Source of the DNA: Cladorhizidae sp. MBARI D1340-BT2
Lineage: Eukaryota; Porifera; Demospongiae; Poecilosclerida; Cladorhizidae
DNA: 64,000 bases
Direction: 5' to 3'
NCBI GenBank assembly: GCA_028752905.1
Contig: JAQNBH010000004.1
Coordinates: 30,848,251-30,912,250 of the forward strand
Every line of letters starts with the position of its first letter. The first letter of the stretch is position 1. Both the position numbers and the translations under genes were made by a program. Under the pieces are notes generated by a model that saw only the letters and a list, made by a program, of their open reading frames with translations, ran no database searches and was not told the origin of the DNA. This document shows, in pieces, positions 22,603-33,790 of this stretch.

Positions 22603-25062
22603 CGAAGGTTGTTGTTGTTTACAACGTTTGATTGTTGTTTTCATCCTTACATTAGTCATTGTTGTTGTTTTCATCCTTACATTAGTCATTGTTGTTGTTT
22701 TCATCCTTACATTAGTCATTGTTGTTGCTTTCATCCTTACATTAGTCATTGTTGTTGTTTTCATCCTTACATTAGTCATTGTTGTTGTTTTCATCCTTAC
22801 ATTAGTCATTGTTGTTGTTTTCATCTTTACATTAGTCATTGTTGTTGTTTTCATCCTTACATTAGTCATTGTTGTTGTTTTCGTCCTTACATTAGTCATT
22901 GTTGTTGTTTTCATCTTTACATTAGTCATTGTTGTTGTTTTCGTCCTTACATTAGTCATTGTTGTTGTTTTCATCTTTACATTAGTCATTGTTGTTGCTT
23001 TCATCCTTACATTAGTCATTGTTGTTGCTTTCATCCTTACATTAGTCATTGTTGTTGTTTTCATCCTTACATGAGTCATTGTTGTTGTTTTCATCCTTAC
23101 ATGAGTCATTGTTGTTTTCATCCTTACATTAGTCATTGTTGTTGTTTTCATCCTTACATTAGTCATTGTTGTTGTTTTCATCCTTACATTAGTCATTGTT
23201 GTTGCTTTCATCCTTACATTAGTCATTGTTGTTGTTTTCATCCTTACATGAGTCATTGTTGTTGTTTTCATCCTTACATTAGTCATTGTTGTTGTTTTCA
23301 TCCTTACATGAGTCATTGTTGTTGTTTTCATCCTTACATTAGTCATTGTTGTTGTTTTCATCCTTACATGAGTCATTGTTGTTGTTTTCATCCTTACATT
23401 AGTCATTGTTGTTGTTTTCATCCTTACATGAGTCATTGTTGTTGTTTTCATCCTTACATTAGTCATTGTTGTTGTTTTCATCCTTACATGAGTCATTGTT
23501 GTTGTTTTCATCCTTACATGAGTCATTGTTGTTGTTTTCATCCTTACATTAGTCATTGTTGTTGTTTTCATCTTTACATTAGTCATTGTTGTTGTTTTCA
23601 TCCTTACATTAGTCATTGTTGTTGTTTTCGTCCTTACATTAGTCATTGTTGTTGTTTTCATCTTTACATTAGTCATTGTTGTTGTTTTCGTCCTTACATT
23701 AGTCATTGTTGTTGTTTTCATCTTTACATTAGTCATTGTTGTTGTTTTCGTCCATTAGTCATTGTTGTTGTTTTCATCTTTACATTAGTCATTGTTGTTG
23801 CTTTCATCCTTACATTAGTCATTGTTGTTGCTTTCATCCTTACATTAGTCATTGTTGTTGTTTTCATCCTTACATGAGTCATTGTTGTTGTTTTCATCCT
23901 TACATGAGTCATTGTTGTTTTCATCCTTACATTAGTCATTGTTGTTGTTTTCATCCTTACATTAGTCATTGTTGTTGTTTTCATCCTTACATTAGTCATT
24001 GTTGTTGCTTTCATCCTTACATTAGTCATTGTTGTTGTTTTCATCCTTACATGAGTCATTGTTGTTGTTTTCATCCTTACATTAGTCATTGTTGTTGTTT
24101 TCATCCTTACATGAGTCATTGTTGTTGTTTTCATCCTTACATTAGTCATTGTTGTTGTTTTCATCCTTACATTAGTCATTGTTGTTGTTTTCATCCTTAC
24201 ATTAGTCATTGTTGTTGTTTTCATCCTTACATGAGTCATTGTTGTTGTTTTCATCCTTACATTAGTCATTGTTGTTGTTTTCATCCTTACATGAGTCATT
24301 GTTGTTGTTTTCATCCTTACATTAGTCATTGTTGTTGTTTTCATCCTTACATTAGTCATTGTTGTTGTTTTCATCCTTACATGAGTCATTGTTGTTGTTT
24401 TCATCCTTACATGAGTCATTGTTGTTGTTTTCATCCTTACATGAGTCATTGTTGTTGTTTTCATCCTTACATGAGTCATTGTTGTTGTTTTCATCCTTAC
24501 ATTAGTCATTGTTGTTGTTTTCATCCTTACATGAGTCATTGTTGTTGTTTTCATCCTTACATGAGTCATTGTTGTTGTTTTCATCCTTACATGAGTCATT
24601 GTTGTTGTTTTCATCCTTACATTAGTCATTGTTGTTGTTTTCATCCTTACATTAGTCATTGTTGTTGTTTTCATCCTTACATTAGTCATTGTTGTTGTTT
24701 TCATCCTTACATTAGTCATTGTTGTTGTTTTCATCCTTACATTAGTCATTGTTGTTGTTTTCATCCTTACATTAGTCATTGTTGTTGTATTCATCTTTAC
24801 ATTAGTCATTGTTGTTGTTTTCATCCTTACATTAGTCATTGTTGTTGTTTTCATCCTTACATTAGTCATTGTTGTTGTTTTCATCCTTACATTAGTCATT
24901 GTTGTTGTTTTCATCCTTACATTAGTCATTGTTGTTGTTTTCATCCTTACATTAGTCATTGTTGTTGTTTTCATCCTTACATTAGTCATTGTTGTTGTTT
25001 TCATCCTTACATTAGTCATTGTTGTTGTTTTCATCCTTACATTAGTCATTGTTGTTTCTGTT
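22603..25062 (+). repeat. 30-bp minisatellite, about 81 units
   Basis: The unit contains TTGTTGTTTTCATCCTTACA followed by TTAGTCATTG. Common variants are TGAG for TTAG, GTCC for ATCC, ATCTTT for ATCCTT, and loss of one TTG. It is T-rich on the sense strand of TATDN1 and fills most of the 22598-25483 intron. It is open in several frames because of the period. Confidence 0.97.
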
Positions 25063-25470
25063 GTCAGTATTTTTGTCATTTTTTATTTGGTCATTATCTT
25101 TTATTTGTTGTCATTATTTTTTATTTGTAGTCATCTTATTTGTTGTCATTTTTGTCATTTGTTGTCATTATTTTTTATTTGTTGTCATTATCTTATTTGT
25201 TGTCATTATTTTTGTCATTTGTTGTCATTATTTTTTGTTAATTTATTTTGCAAAGTTATTATCAGCTCACAATTTTTTTCATTTAAATTTTCTTATTTAA
25301 AAAAAAACTGTATTAGCAAAAAAGATAAGTGAGAAATGGTAGATGTCTCCAGCTAATTTTTATTTTTTTAGGTGCTCTAGCCTTCATTTAATAGTTGTTG
25401 TTTTTTATTTTATCTGGGACCCCATTGTTGTTGTTGTTGTTGTTGTTGTGGTTGTTGTTGTTGTTGTTAC
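25063..25470. repeat. TTTATTTGTTGTCATTAT repeats and (GTT)n
   Basis: Degenerate roughly 20-bp repeats to 25245, unique AT-rich DNA with one relic of the 34-bp minisatellite unit (GTGCTCTAGCCTTCAT, about 25372), then a GTT run ending near the acceptor at 25484. Confidence 0.85.
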
Positions 25471-25483
25471 TTTGTGTGTGTAG

Positions 25484-25547
25484 ATCGTTGTTACAGGCGG
25501 CAGCCTATGTGACTGTGAACAAGCCGTGGAGCTAGTGAAGGATGATG
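25484..25547 (+). CDS. TATDN1: TATDN1-like deoxyribonuclease, exon 5
   Basis: A 64-nt exon with acceptor TGTGTGTAG and donor GTAATA, phase 0 in and 1 out. It encodes IVVTGGSLCDCEQAVELVKD plus D. This is the second barrel strand and helix, with the family-typical (I/V)TGG followed by a helix of AVxL type. Its final G joins AG of the next exon to give Glu. The pyrimidine tract is a GTT/TG repeat. Confidence 0.9.
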
Positions 25548-25673
25548 GTAATAATTCAGTGTGGAAGGTCATCTTTACTCCAGTTCTATCAGCCAGATAT
25601 CTGGGTCGGTCGCCTGGACAACAGTTAGATTGAACAGTTGTACAGAGATCAGAAGCAGCTGGTTGTTACTGTA

Positions 25674-26140
25674 TTGTAGCAAGCACCCATTATGCTCTTC
25701 TCAGTGATCTAGGATTAGACTGGGCACATGTAGCAAGCACCCACTATGCTCCTCTCGGTGGTCTAGGATTAGGCTGGGCACATGTAGCAAGCACCCACTA
25801 TGCTCCTCTCAGTGGTCTAGGATTAGGCTGGGCACATGTAGCAAGCACCCACTATGCTCCTCTCAGTGGTCTAGGATTAGGCTGGGCACATGCAGCAAGC
25901 ACCCACTATGCTCCTCTCGGCGGTCTAGGATTAGGCTGGGCACATGTAGCAAGCACCCACTATGCTCCTCTCAGTGGTCTAGGATTAGGCTGGGCACATG
26001 TAGCAAGCACCCACTATGCTCCTCAGTGGTCTAGGATTAGGCTGGGCACATGTAGCAAGCACCCACTATGCTCCTCTCAGTGGTCTAGATTAGGCTGGGC
26101 ACATGTAGCAAGCACCCACTATGCTCTCTTCAGTGATCTA
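25674..26140. repeat. 54-bp minisatellite x 8-9
   Basis: The unit contains TGTAGCAAGCACCCACTATG and GTCTAGGATTAGGCTGGGCA. It occupies the short intron 25548-26195. Confidence 0.94.
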
Positions 26141-26195
26141 GGATCAATTGTACACGTACATAACAGGCACCCACTATTATTATTTAATTGCACAG

Positions 26196-26348
26196 AGCGG
26201 CTCTTCGCCACGGTGGGGTGTCACCCTACGCGCTGTGGTGAGTTTGAGAAGACCAAGGACACCACACCAGAGGAGTACTTGCACCGGCTGTTGCAATTAG
26301 CAAGCTCCAATGCAGGCAAGGTGGTAGCTGTGGGCGAGTTTGGCCTAG
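26196..26348 (+). CDS. TATDN1: TATDN1-like deoxyribonuclease, exon 6
   Basis: A 153-nt exon with acceptor TTGCACAG and donor GTGAGT, phase 1 in and 1 out; the largest exon seen. It begins [19 protein letters not shown], a near-signature of TATDN1 ([14 protein letters not shown]). A helix with [11 protein letters not shown] follows, and it ends [11 protein letters not shown]. The Glu of AVGE is the metal-ligand Glu of TatD enzymes. The usual Cys after it (GECGLD) is Phe here. The split codon at the end becomes Asp in the next exon, giving GLD. The adjoining intron is 18.2 kb and holds all the large transposons of the window. Confidence 0.95.
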
Positions 26349-26919
26349 GTGAGTGTGTCAGTTAAACCTCGTTAATTACCAATAGAAGTTGCTCATGAAT
26401 ATTCATGTCAGTGCGATGGTATTCCTGTGTTTGGAGAGCACAGCGAACTCTAATAATGTCGGTTGATATTTTTGCGTTATATTAATCAAGATTTTCCTCT
26501 GCATGTACGTGGATAAATAATGTACGGACGCATAGGTACATGGAGTAATGCACATGCTCCGCCCCCTGTCGCTAAGAAATAGTTCTCATGAAACTATGAA
26601 TAAAATGAGAAGAAACTATCAGAAATGTGCTATGCGTGCCTCAGTGGCCCAGGAAGAGAAGACAAATGGATGGAGGATAGGAGGAGGGTAGAGCTTGGAA
26701 GAGTGCAGAGGATTGTGCAGCCGAACGTGAGAGTGTTTGTTTCCTTGCTGCAGCAAAGGAGAGGAAAACGACCGACAGTGTTCTCGCTCAGACTGAGACA
26801 AAAATAATCCTTTTTCTCTCCACCTCATTATCGCTCGGCAAATAATGCACTGCATTCCTCGCTAGTAATAATAATGCTTGTTGAAGTGTTCATTTCAGTT
26901 TACAGTGTGTGTGTGCGTG

Positions 26920-26951
<32 letters not shown>

Positions 26952-27904
26952 ACATCTAGCCCTGGCTAGCTGTTTCCTTAGCCCTCTCGTCAGTGTCTAG
27001 CTGGAGCGGCTGCCACACAGAGCAAGATTTCACCACAGCTTTATCTCTTGGGGGGAAAAATCTCCATTTTAGCTAATGCGCACCTGTATTGGAAATGCCC
27101 CACATAGCGAAAATATAGGTTGCACAATCTCATTGGTCATGTTCATTTCTTGTCAAGAGACAACTTGTTTCGAGCAAGATGTTTTGGTGTTACTGGGAGG
27201 GAGTATGCAGAGGAATATTTGGTGCGCCCAATAAACTTGCATACACATGCTAAAATCTTTTGTAGTTCTTGCATGGTCTGTGGTGGTGGAGGGGGGATTT
27301 GAATATCACCCCACTCCTAATGAGAACCTATGTACTAATGACTCCACATCCTTTCACATCACACCCAACACTCTGAACAAAGGAGTGTGGCTACTTCAGA
27401 TTCACCCTGGTTTTAAGTGTTAATCCTTGAATGTCCAACTATTCCCCGAACAAACACTGTGGCTGTCCTCCGACTGTTCGGGATGGGACGCGGTTTGGCA
27501 CTGTATTGTTTGCTTGTGTGAATAATGTTGCTATGACAATGACAAGGAGTTGAAGTGTTTGCAGAAAATCATTTGCTATGCCAGGCCAGCATTCACTTTG
27601 CATAGAAGAGCTCCATCCAGGCGGCCGGTTTTCTTGTATTAGCATGGGAACGAAGCGAGCCCTTGTAGGGGAGTGAAACAACAGAGTTGGCCTGTGCATG
27701 CTTCTGTACAGCACCTCCCCCTTGTACCAACCGTACCCTGCGTGTGGTGGAGAGGGGAGAGGGTGAGTGGTCTTGCTATGAATGATCTAGGCCCCCAACT
27801 CACCTTCGCTTGATTTCCATGTATATATTCGCAGAGCGTGAGTGTGCTATGGACAACACTGGAATGGTGGCTGCACGTCTTGAATCCAAAGTTGTTACCC
27901 AGTA
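26349..27904. other. Intronic sequence without recognisable features
   Basis: This is the start of the 18.2-kb TATDN1 intron. Apart from a TG microsatellite (26904-26948) I see only short open frames without similarity. Confidence 0.5.
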
Positions 27905-28680
27905 ATCCTTGATGCTGGCTAGGATAGGGCTAGATAAGACTTGGATAAGGCTAAGATATAAACTAGGATTAGAATAGGAAGACTAGGATATGGCTAAGAT
28001 AAAGCTAGGATAAGCTAGGGTAGGGCTAAGACAAGGCTACGATGGGATGGGAGGACGGAGCTGTAGGATAAAACTTGGATTAGGTTGGATATGGTTAAGG
28101 TTGGGATACAAGGCTTGGATAGGATAGGGTTATTTTAAGGTTAGGATAAGGCCAGGATATGATTGGGTTAAAGTTAGGATAAGGCCTGGATAGGATAGGG
28201 TTAAGGTTGATATAAAGCCTGATAGGATAGGGTTAAGGTTAGGATAAGGATAGGATAAGGTTAAGATACAAGGCTTGGATAGGATAGGGTTAAGATGAGG
28301 ATAAGGCTTGGATAGGATAGGGTTAATGTTAGGATAAGGCTAGGGTTAAGGTTAGGATAATGCTTGGATAGGATAGAGTTAATGTTAGGATAAGGCTTGG
28401 ATAGGATAGGGTTAAGATGAGGATAAGGCCAGGGTTAAGGTTAGGATAAGGCTTGGACAGGATATGGTTAAGGACATGATAAGGGCAGAATAAGATAAGA
28501 GTTAAAGTTAGCAGGCTAGGATAGGGTTAAGGTTAGGATAAAGCCTGGATAGGACAGGGTTAAGGTTGGTGTAAGGCCTGCATAGGATAGGTTAGTATAA
28601 GGCCAGGATAGGATAGGGTTAAGGTTAGGATAAAGCCTAGATAGGACAGGGTTAAGGTTAGGATAAGGTCAGGAATACAC
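27905..28680. repeat. Degenerate telomere-like (GGTTAAGGTTAGGATAAGG) repeat
   Basis: Irregular mixture of GGATAGG, GGTTAAGG and TTAGGATAAGG modules of 6-11 bp over about 770 bp. It resembles degenerated TTAGGG-type sequence but has no perfect run of it. Confidence 0.85.
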
Positions 28681-29825
28681 CAACCCAGGTAAAAAATATC
28701 TTACATGATCTTACAGCAACTAAAATGTGTGATCCTGCCAAGATCTTCTTATAGGATGACACAAGACATTTAAACTCTCTTGGCTTGTAATCGTTTACGA
28801 CCATGCATCAATGACCATTGAGTCATGGGATCTTAATTAACAAGAATCAACTTGCAAGATCACACAAGAAACTGAAAGAAGAAACTATGTTGTGTAAAAC
28901 TTGCTTCATGATTTTTGATACAAATTCCTAACGATTTTGAGCCAGGCTGATACAAGTGCTCTTTTCTTATACTGTGTAATAGTAAGAATGATTTTTTTTT
29001 CCCCTCCAAACATTAATACTTTACATCTAGTGAAAGAAATCGAGAGCTTCCCTTGAGACAGTCCAAGAAGAACTGTGGAGGATAAGATCCACTGGAGATC
29101 TTGGCTGAACTTACTAAGTCCATGAACGAATAGATCCGAAGATTATTTGAGGATAATCCCTAACAGGCCATGGAAGGCTCACTAGTGATCTTGGAGTGAT
29201 CTTGCTAAATAACAAATAGGTCCCAAAGATTATCTATAGACAAAGCTAAGATAAACTATGGAAAGATTGTTAGGTGGGGGGGGTTCAGTGGTTGCAATGA
29301 CACAACCACATGCATTGAGCCTGCATATTTAACTAGATAATTATAGCATTGAAGTGCAGAGTAACTAGCATCTTGGAATGCTTTTTTTAGAACACTCACT
29401 CACCACTTCTTTGGCAGAGTCCCCATGATGTGATACCTAATGCAAGTAGTCCTAGTAGTGTGCCAGGCAACTGATCATGTGCATATGCCAGTACTAGCTT
29501 GCCTGAAAAGGAATCATGTCAAAACGGGAATTAGGGGTCGTAGAAAGCTATCTAGAGGCTGCATGAAGCTCACTTCTTTCTTAGTGTTACTTTCTAAACC
29601 AAGTGCAGACAGGCCGTCAACAACAGGAGTGAGCCCAATCGTCAAGGTCAAGGTTCAGCAGCAGCTAATTCACTTGATAGCTGCCATTGTTAATGCTGCA
29701 TTATCTACATCACCAACTCCTTCCTCGTCAATGGTTGTGTCTGCTTCAACTTCTCCTTCTACATCACTCAGCAATTGCCTAAATGGTAATCAGCACTACA
29801 CTCAGCACCCAAAGTTGACCTATAT
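28681..29825. other. Intronic sequence, one weak exon-like frame
   Basis: A plus-strand open stretch at about 29580-29786 (Ser/Thr/Pro-rich C-terminal part) ends at a GTAATC donor-like site. I recognise no domain and do not call it a gene. The rest is unique AT-rich DNA. Confidence 0.3.
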
Positions 29826-30020
29826 AGGGCTAGGGCTGGGGCTGGGGCTAGGGCTGGGGCTGGGGCTAGGGCTGGGGCTAGTGCTAGGGCGCTAGTGCTA
29901 GGGCTACAAGGGCTAGTGCTGGGGCTAGGGCTAGTGCTAGGGCTAGGGCTGGGGCTAGTGCTGGGGCTAGTGCTGGGGCTAGGGCTAGGGCTAGTGCTAG
30001 GGCTAGGGCTAGGGCTAGTG
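29826..30020. repeat. GCTAGG/GCTGGG hexamer repeat
   Basis: About 32 hexamers of the form GGGCTAGG, GGGGCTGG or GTGCTAGG. G-rich on the plus strand. Confidence 0.95.
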
Positions 30021-30219
30021 TTGGAACTCGACTGCTCTTTTAGCAAGGAAGAAATTGATTTTGCTCATCCCCGGAGCAGTTGCCCAGCCGATGTCTTCCT
30101 CCCCAAGAGGAAGAGGGCATCAACCAGCCGCTTTGTGTGTCCTTGTTATCTCCACTCTCCAACACCGGACTCAGAAAGAAGCTGCAATCAGCCAAGGCCA
30201 TGCCCTCTCTCTCTGTGTG

Positions 30220-30376
30220 CATTGAAAGGAAGATGACTGCCCACTCTGAGGCATGTTGGGCTGTGGGTGTTATCTTCAAACCCACGGTGGTGGAGACTCT
30301 TGGCGGGTGGAGTGATGCTGCAGCTCAGACCATTTGGGGCTTGACTCCAGCTACATTTGCCCCGCCCACCCACTGA
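30220..30376 (+). pseudogene. Probable retroelement ORF fragment (AHSEAC...VVETLGGWSDAAAQT)
   Basis: The plus-strand frame contains an alternating small/aromatic segment ending FKPTVVETLGGWSDAAAQTI. I know similar short segments, a His/Cys-containing lead then VVETLGGW and a helix, from uncharacterised retroelement-associated ORFs of marine invertebrates. This is recalled, not checked. The reading frame upstream (from about 30080) is open but unremarkable, and downstream it stops at 30376. I read it as a relic of a non-LTR or other retroelement in the TATDN1 intron. Confidence 0.35.
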
Positions 30377-30604
30377 AGCCACCCTCCATCTCTTCCAAAG
30401 ATTGGGCATTAACTTGTGGAGGGGAAATACCCTATGGATTCTCCGCCTACCATTTTGACCCACAGAGGTGGGCGGTTCGATTTAAATTTTACCGTAATTT
30501 TTTTATCTCACACCTACATAAGTTTGGAAAATTTGGAAAAAGGTTCTAAAATTGATTTTCCTCACCCACGCTTGACCGCGTAGTCACGTTTCAGCACTTT
30601 TAAC

Positions 30605-30720
30605 AAAAGAGAGCACGCAGAGAGATCTATCTTTTGAGCTACCATATATCGAGTTCATAGAATAAAGTGTACTGAGTTGTATGGAGCTCCAAAGTCTACC
30701 TACAAGTTTTTATAAGAATT
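30605..30720. mobile_element. Diverged copy of the 52.3-53.05 kb MITE arm
   Basis: The modules GAGAGATC, TTTTGAGCTA, CATATA, TGGAGCTC(C/T)AAAG and AAGTTTTTA occur in the same order as in the right arm of the 52.3-kb inverted-repeat element. Confidence 0.5.
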
Positions 30721-31005
30721 TGCACTTTATGATGTCTTCATAGGACTCGGGCTATTGAGAGGAGGTCATGCAGAAGAAGACGGGAAGCAAAAAATATTTT
30801 AGCATGCACACATTCTTAGACAAAAATTCTTCTTGAGTCCTCACCAAACTGTTCTTTCTCATATTAAGAGTGTCTGGATGGTGTGATGATGCGCTCTCAA
30901 GTTGAATGGCTGTCGTGGGCATGTGGAGAGGGGATGCATTTTTAACAGAGGAACCCATCGCCTGTTGCAGGAACCTATTTTCGCTTCATGTTTGCATTCT
31001 TCAGC

Positions 31006-31356
31006 TCAGCTCTTCTCTTCCAGCTCCACCTCATGTTGCCTTCTCTTCTCTTCCAGCTCCACCTCATGTTGCCTTCTCTTCTCTTCCAGCTCCACCTCAT
31101 GTTGCCTTGTCTTCTCTTCCAGCTCCACCTCATGTTGCCTTGTCTTCTCTTCCAGCTCCACCTCATGTTGCCTTCTCTTCTCCTCCAGCTCCACCTCATG
31201 TTGCCTTCTCTTCTCTTCCACCTCAGCCTCCAACATCATCCTCTTTGGTTCGTCATCCACCATCAAACTTAAACATTGCTTATTCATTGAAGCCATGATG
31301 GCAGCTATGTCTCTGAGAAACATTATTCCCTTTTCTTCCTTCCCATCCCTAAAAAA
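31006..31356 (-). CDS. Myb/SANT-like gene fragment, 3' exon: 11-residue-repeat coiled coil
   Basis: On the minus strand the acceptor TTTTTTAG (near 31357) precedes an open frame that runs to a TGA at 31006. After DIAAIMASMNKQC and an acidic linker, six to seven copies of an 11-residue unit (VELEEKRRQHE) form an uninterrupted, highly charged helix. An 11-residue (hendecad) periodicity fits a coiled coil with a slight right-handed twist. The 33-bp DNA unit is a coding minisatellite. It lies downstream of the SANT-like exon at 31542-31691 on the same strand. Proteins with an N-terminal Myb/SANT-like DNA-binding domain and a C-terminal coiled coil are common in invertebrates and often derive from Harbinger-type transposons. 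The frame stops inside the last repeat, so the tail may be truncated. Confidence 0.45.
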   Translation of the reverse strand, partial: FFRDGKEEKGIMFLRDIAAIMASMNKQCLSLMVDDEPKRMMLEAEVEEKRRQHEVELEEKRRQHEVELEEKTRQHEVELEEKTRQHEVELEEKRRQHEVELEEKRRQHEVELEEKS

Positions 31357-31541
31357 TGTTGGAAGTCAAATATTAGAATGAATAGCTATTTTCTGTAAAT
31401 GCTGTCTGTACATGCATACTTCACCTGTTTGTTTACAAGGTTATCCATGTAACATGCTTCAAGGTAAGTTCCTAGAGAGCTAGTCAGCTAGCTAGCATCA
31501 TTACAGACTTGACAAACACACACAAGCCTGCCCATTGCCGG

Positions 31542-31691
31542 CTAAGCTGATACACAAACCCTTCCATATCTGTGCAACAAGTGCTTGATTTTGGTTGTGC
31601 ACTGTTGCCAGGTCCTCTCATAGACCAGCTCCAACATTTTCTTGGCGATGGACTCGTAGACTGACCCGTTCCTGGAAACCGCATCCAGCAT
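31542..31691 (-). CDS. Myb/SANT-like (trihelix-type) DNA-binding domain exon or relic
   Basis: A 49-residue minus-strand frame begins MLDAVSRNGSVYESIAKKML and contains YERTWQQCTTKIKHLLHRYG. This is the pattern of the third helix of Myb/SANT-like domains (RT-x-x-QC-x-x-K-x-K-x-L-x-x-x-Y). The frame is open a few codons upstream, then a stop. It ends at a TAG shortly after the helix, where a normal gene would splice; no strong donor is evident. The N-terminal tryptophan helix of the domain is missing. It is probably a gene fragment or decayed transposon gene lying antisense within the TATDN1 intron. Confidence 0.5.
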   Translation of the reverse strand: MLDAVSRNGSVYESIAKKMLELVYERTWQQCTTKIKHLLHRYGRVCVSA

Positions 31692-31829
31692 TCTCTGTTT
31701 GCTTACTCTCTCACCTCACTAACTAGAACCTCTGTCCCTTGCGTACTCCATCCACAGCCTAGCGTGTCTACTGCTTATAGCTCGTGCTTGTCACATGAGT
31801 ATCATGTGACAGCTGGGTGTTAATTACTG

Positions 31830-31985
31830 GAGCGCGCTCTGTTCACGTTGAATCCCAAACCACACCTATTTTTGTGGTTCAAGACCGGACATGTTCAGCG
31901 TGGAATGCATTTCACTTGAATGCAGTGCAGGTAGGAGAAATGCCATTGAAACGCATTCAATTGGGCAGTGTGGACAGACCTTTAG
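31830..31985. mobile_element. MITE-like unique block
   Basis: A short palindromic-flavoured block (GAATGCATTTCACTTGAATG, TTGGGCAGTGTGGACAGACC) resembles MITE termini, but I could not define both ends. Weak call. Confidence 0.2.
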
Positions 31986-32290
31986 CTATCGGAAGTACAC
32001 TGCCCATCACCAGTGCTGAAGCAGAGTGATCCTTAGAAGGATAAAGACTTATGTACACAAGGTCAACCTTGGATGAAGAGCATTTTTCTGATCTTGCAGT
32101 GGCAGCAGTGCTTGACAGAATTTCTGTGAATAAAATATGCCATGCCTTTGTGCAGCGACATCCAAGAAGACCATTTAAACCATTTCTATTTGCTGACTGA
32201 CAGACATAATCACTATGACAACTCACAATCGCTATGACAACTCATATTGCATGTTGCATTAAGTGCTGACTGGCAGACATAATCACTATG

Positions 32291-33043
32291 CAGAGCTAGA
32301 AATAAGGTTTGATGTTGGTAGGACATGATGTCCTAGCATAATAAGATTGGCTAGGTCATTTTCTAATATTGGTCAGTCATTATACTTCTACTAAATGACT
32401 TCTACTAAATGTTGGTATACTTGCAATATATGATTCATAAAAACAAAAACAAATGACAATACAGCATGAAAAGTTAAGTAAGACAAAAATGTCACTGCAT
32501 GTTCTCCATCCAGTTATCCCAGTCTTCTAAAGGAAGACTGTCACCAGACTCACTACTTCCGTCTGACTCATTCTCTTCATCTTCATTCACTACTGATGCT
32601 GAGGTGCTTGGTTTAGCAGTAGCAGGCTTTCTTCCTGTACTTCCTCCTGGCCACTGGTTTGGAGGTCTAGTTGTACTTTCCCACCATAACTCAATGCTAC
32701 AATCAGCATTGAAATCATTTGTACCTAGCTCAGCTGTTTCCTACAATCACCAGACCTTAGCCTAGCACATTGCAATTAGCCTAGGGGATACAATTAGCCT
32801 AGGGCGCCCACTGCATGCTATTAGCTAACCACACTAAGTTTGTTTTTTCCCTCCTTTTTCTTTTTCACAACACTAAGTGAATTTTACTTCCTGCCTGGTA
32901 ACCACTGCAGCTGCAACACTAAGCAGCTGACTAGAAGTAGCTTGTTATTTGCTGACAATCTGGCAGAGCAAGCAGTGATTTGGTTGGACAAATTGGTGAA
33001 TTGCTCAGAAAATGACCGCTGACCCCTGTTATTTCTAGCTCTG
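32291..33043 (-). mobile_element. hAT-like non-autonomous DNA transposon (753 bp)
   Basis: Perfect 15-bp terminal inverted repeats CAGAGCTAGAAATAA lie at 32291-32305 and 33029-33043. Subterminal GGTCATTTTCT occurs inside both ends. The flanks are CTATG on each side (32286-32290 and 33044-33048). The neighbouring repeat AATCACTATGACAACTC shows that the unoccupied site had CTATG once, so it is a 5-bp target duplication. CAGNG-type ends suit the hAT superfamily. Most hATs make 8-bp duplications, but a 5-bp subgroup is known. It contains the C-terminal exon listed separately and no transposase core. Confidence 0.7.
32492..32740 (-). CDS. C-terminal exon inside the hAT-like element
   Basis: A minus-strand open frame of 82 codons follows acceptor GTGATTGTAG and ends in TGA at 32492. 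It has a Trp-containing start (CSIELWWESTT), a Ser/Thr-rich linker and an acidic tail (NEDEENESDGS then EDWDNWMENMQ). The tail is typical of the end of a nuclear or transposon-encoded protein. It lies wholly within the transposon, so it is most likely the last exon of the parent transposase or of a passenger gene, left by internal deletion. No catalytic motif is present. Confidence 0.4.
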   Translation of the reverse strand, partial: ETAELGTNDFNADCSIELWWESTTRPPNQWPGGSTGRKPATAKPSTSASVVNEDEENESDGSSESGDSLPLEDWDNWMENMQ

Positions 33044-33357
33044 CTATGACAACTCATTACATGTTGCATTAAGTGGATATGGATTAATAAATTTGCTTGC
33101 ACCCCCTTTGCACATGCTGTTGTAACAGCCCTCCCATTAAAGAAACCCTAGAGCCACTCCTGGATACACTAGTGATCTGGTGATCTCACTAAATCAATGC
33201 AACAAATATGTCCTGTTGTTATGTAGGGATAACGCAATTTAACAATTTGAACCATGGACATATCCACTGGTGATCTTGCTAGATATTGGAAAGCCCAGCA
33301 TTACGGTTACTCAAGAATCATCTTATCTTGCATGATCTTGATAGTGACTGTAAGAAC

Positions 33358-33790
33358 AGGGCTAGGGTAATGGTTAAGACTAGGGTAGGGCTAATTCTAG
33401 GGCTAAGATAAGGGTTAAGACTAGGGTAGGGCTAATGCTAGGGCTAGGATAAGGGTTAAGACTAGGGTTAGGATAAGGGTTAATACTAGGGTAGGGCTAG
33501 GATAAGGGTTAAGACTAGGGCAGGGCTAGGATAAGGGTTAAGACTAGGGTAGGGCTAGGATAAGGGTTAATACTAGGGTAGGGCTAGGATCAGGGTTAAG
33601 ACTAGGGTAGGGCTAGGATAAGGGTTAAGACTAGGGTAGGGCTAGGATCAGGGTTAAGACTAGGGTAGGGCTAGGATAAGGGTTAAGACTAGGGTAGGGC
33701 TAGGTAAGGGTTAATACTAGGGTAGGCTAAAGCTAGGGCTAGGATAAGGGTTAAGACTGGGGTAGGGCTAATGTTAGGGCTAGGATAAGG
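33358..33790. repeat. Telomere-like 29-bp repeat
   Basis: Units of GGATAAGGGTTAAGACTAGG plus GTAGGGCTA, about 15 copies, with occasional losses. Confidence 0.92.

Noticed and set aside
22552..25130. Long frames (about 400-460 codons) over the 30-bp array on both strands
   Set aside because: Repeat by-products, lying in an intron between two secure TATDN1 exons.
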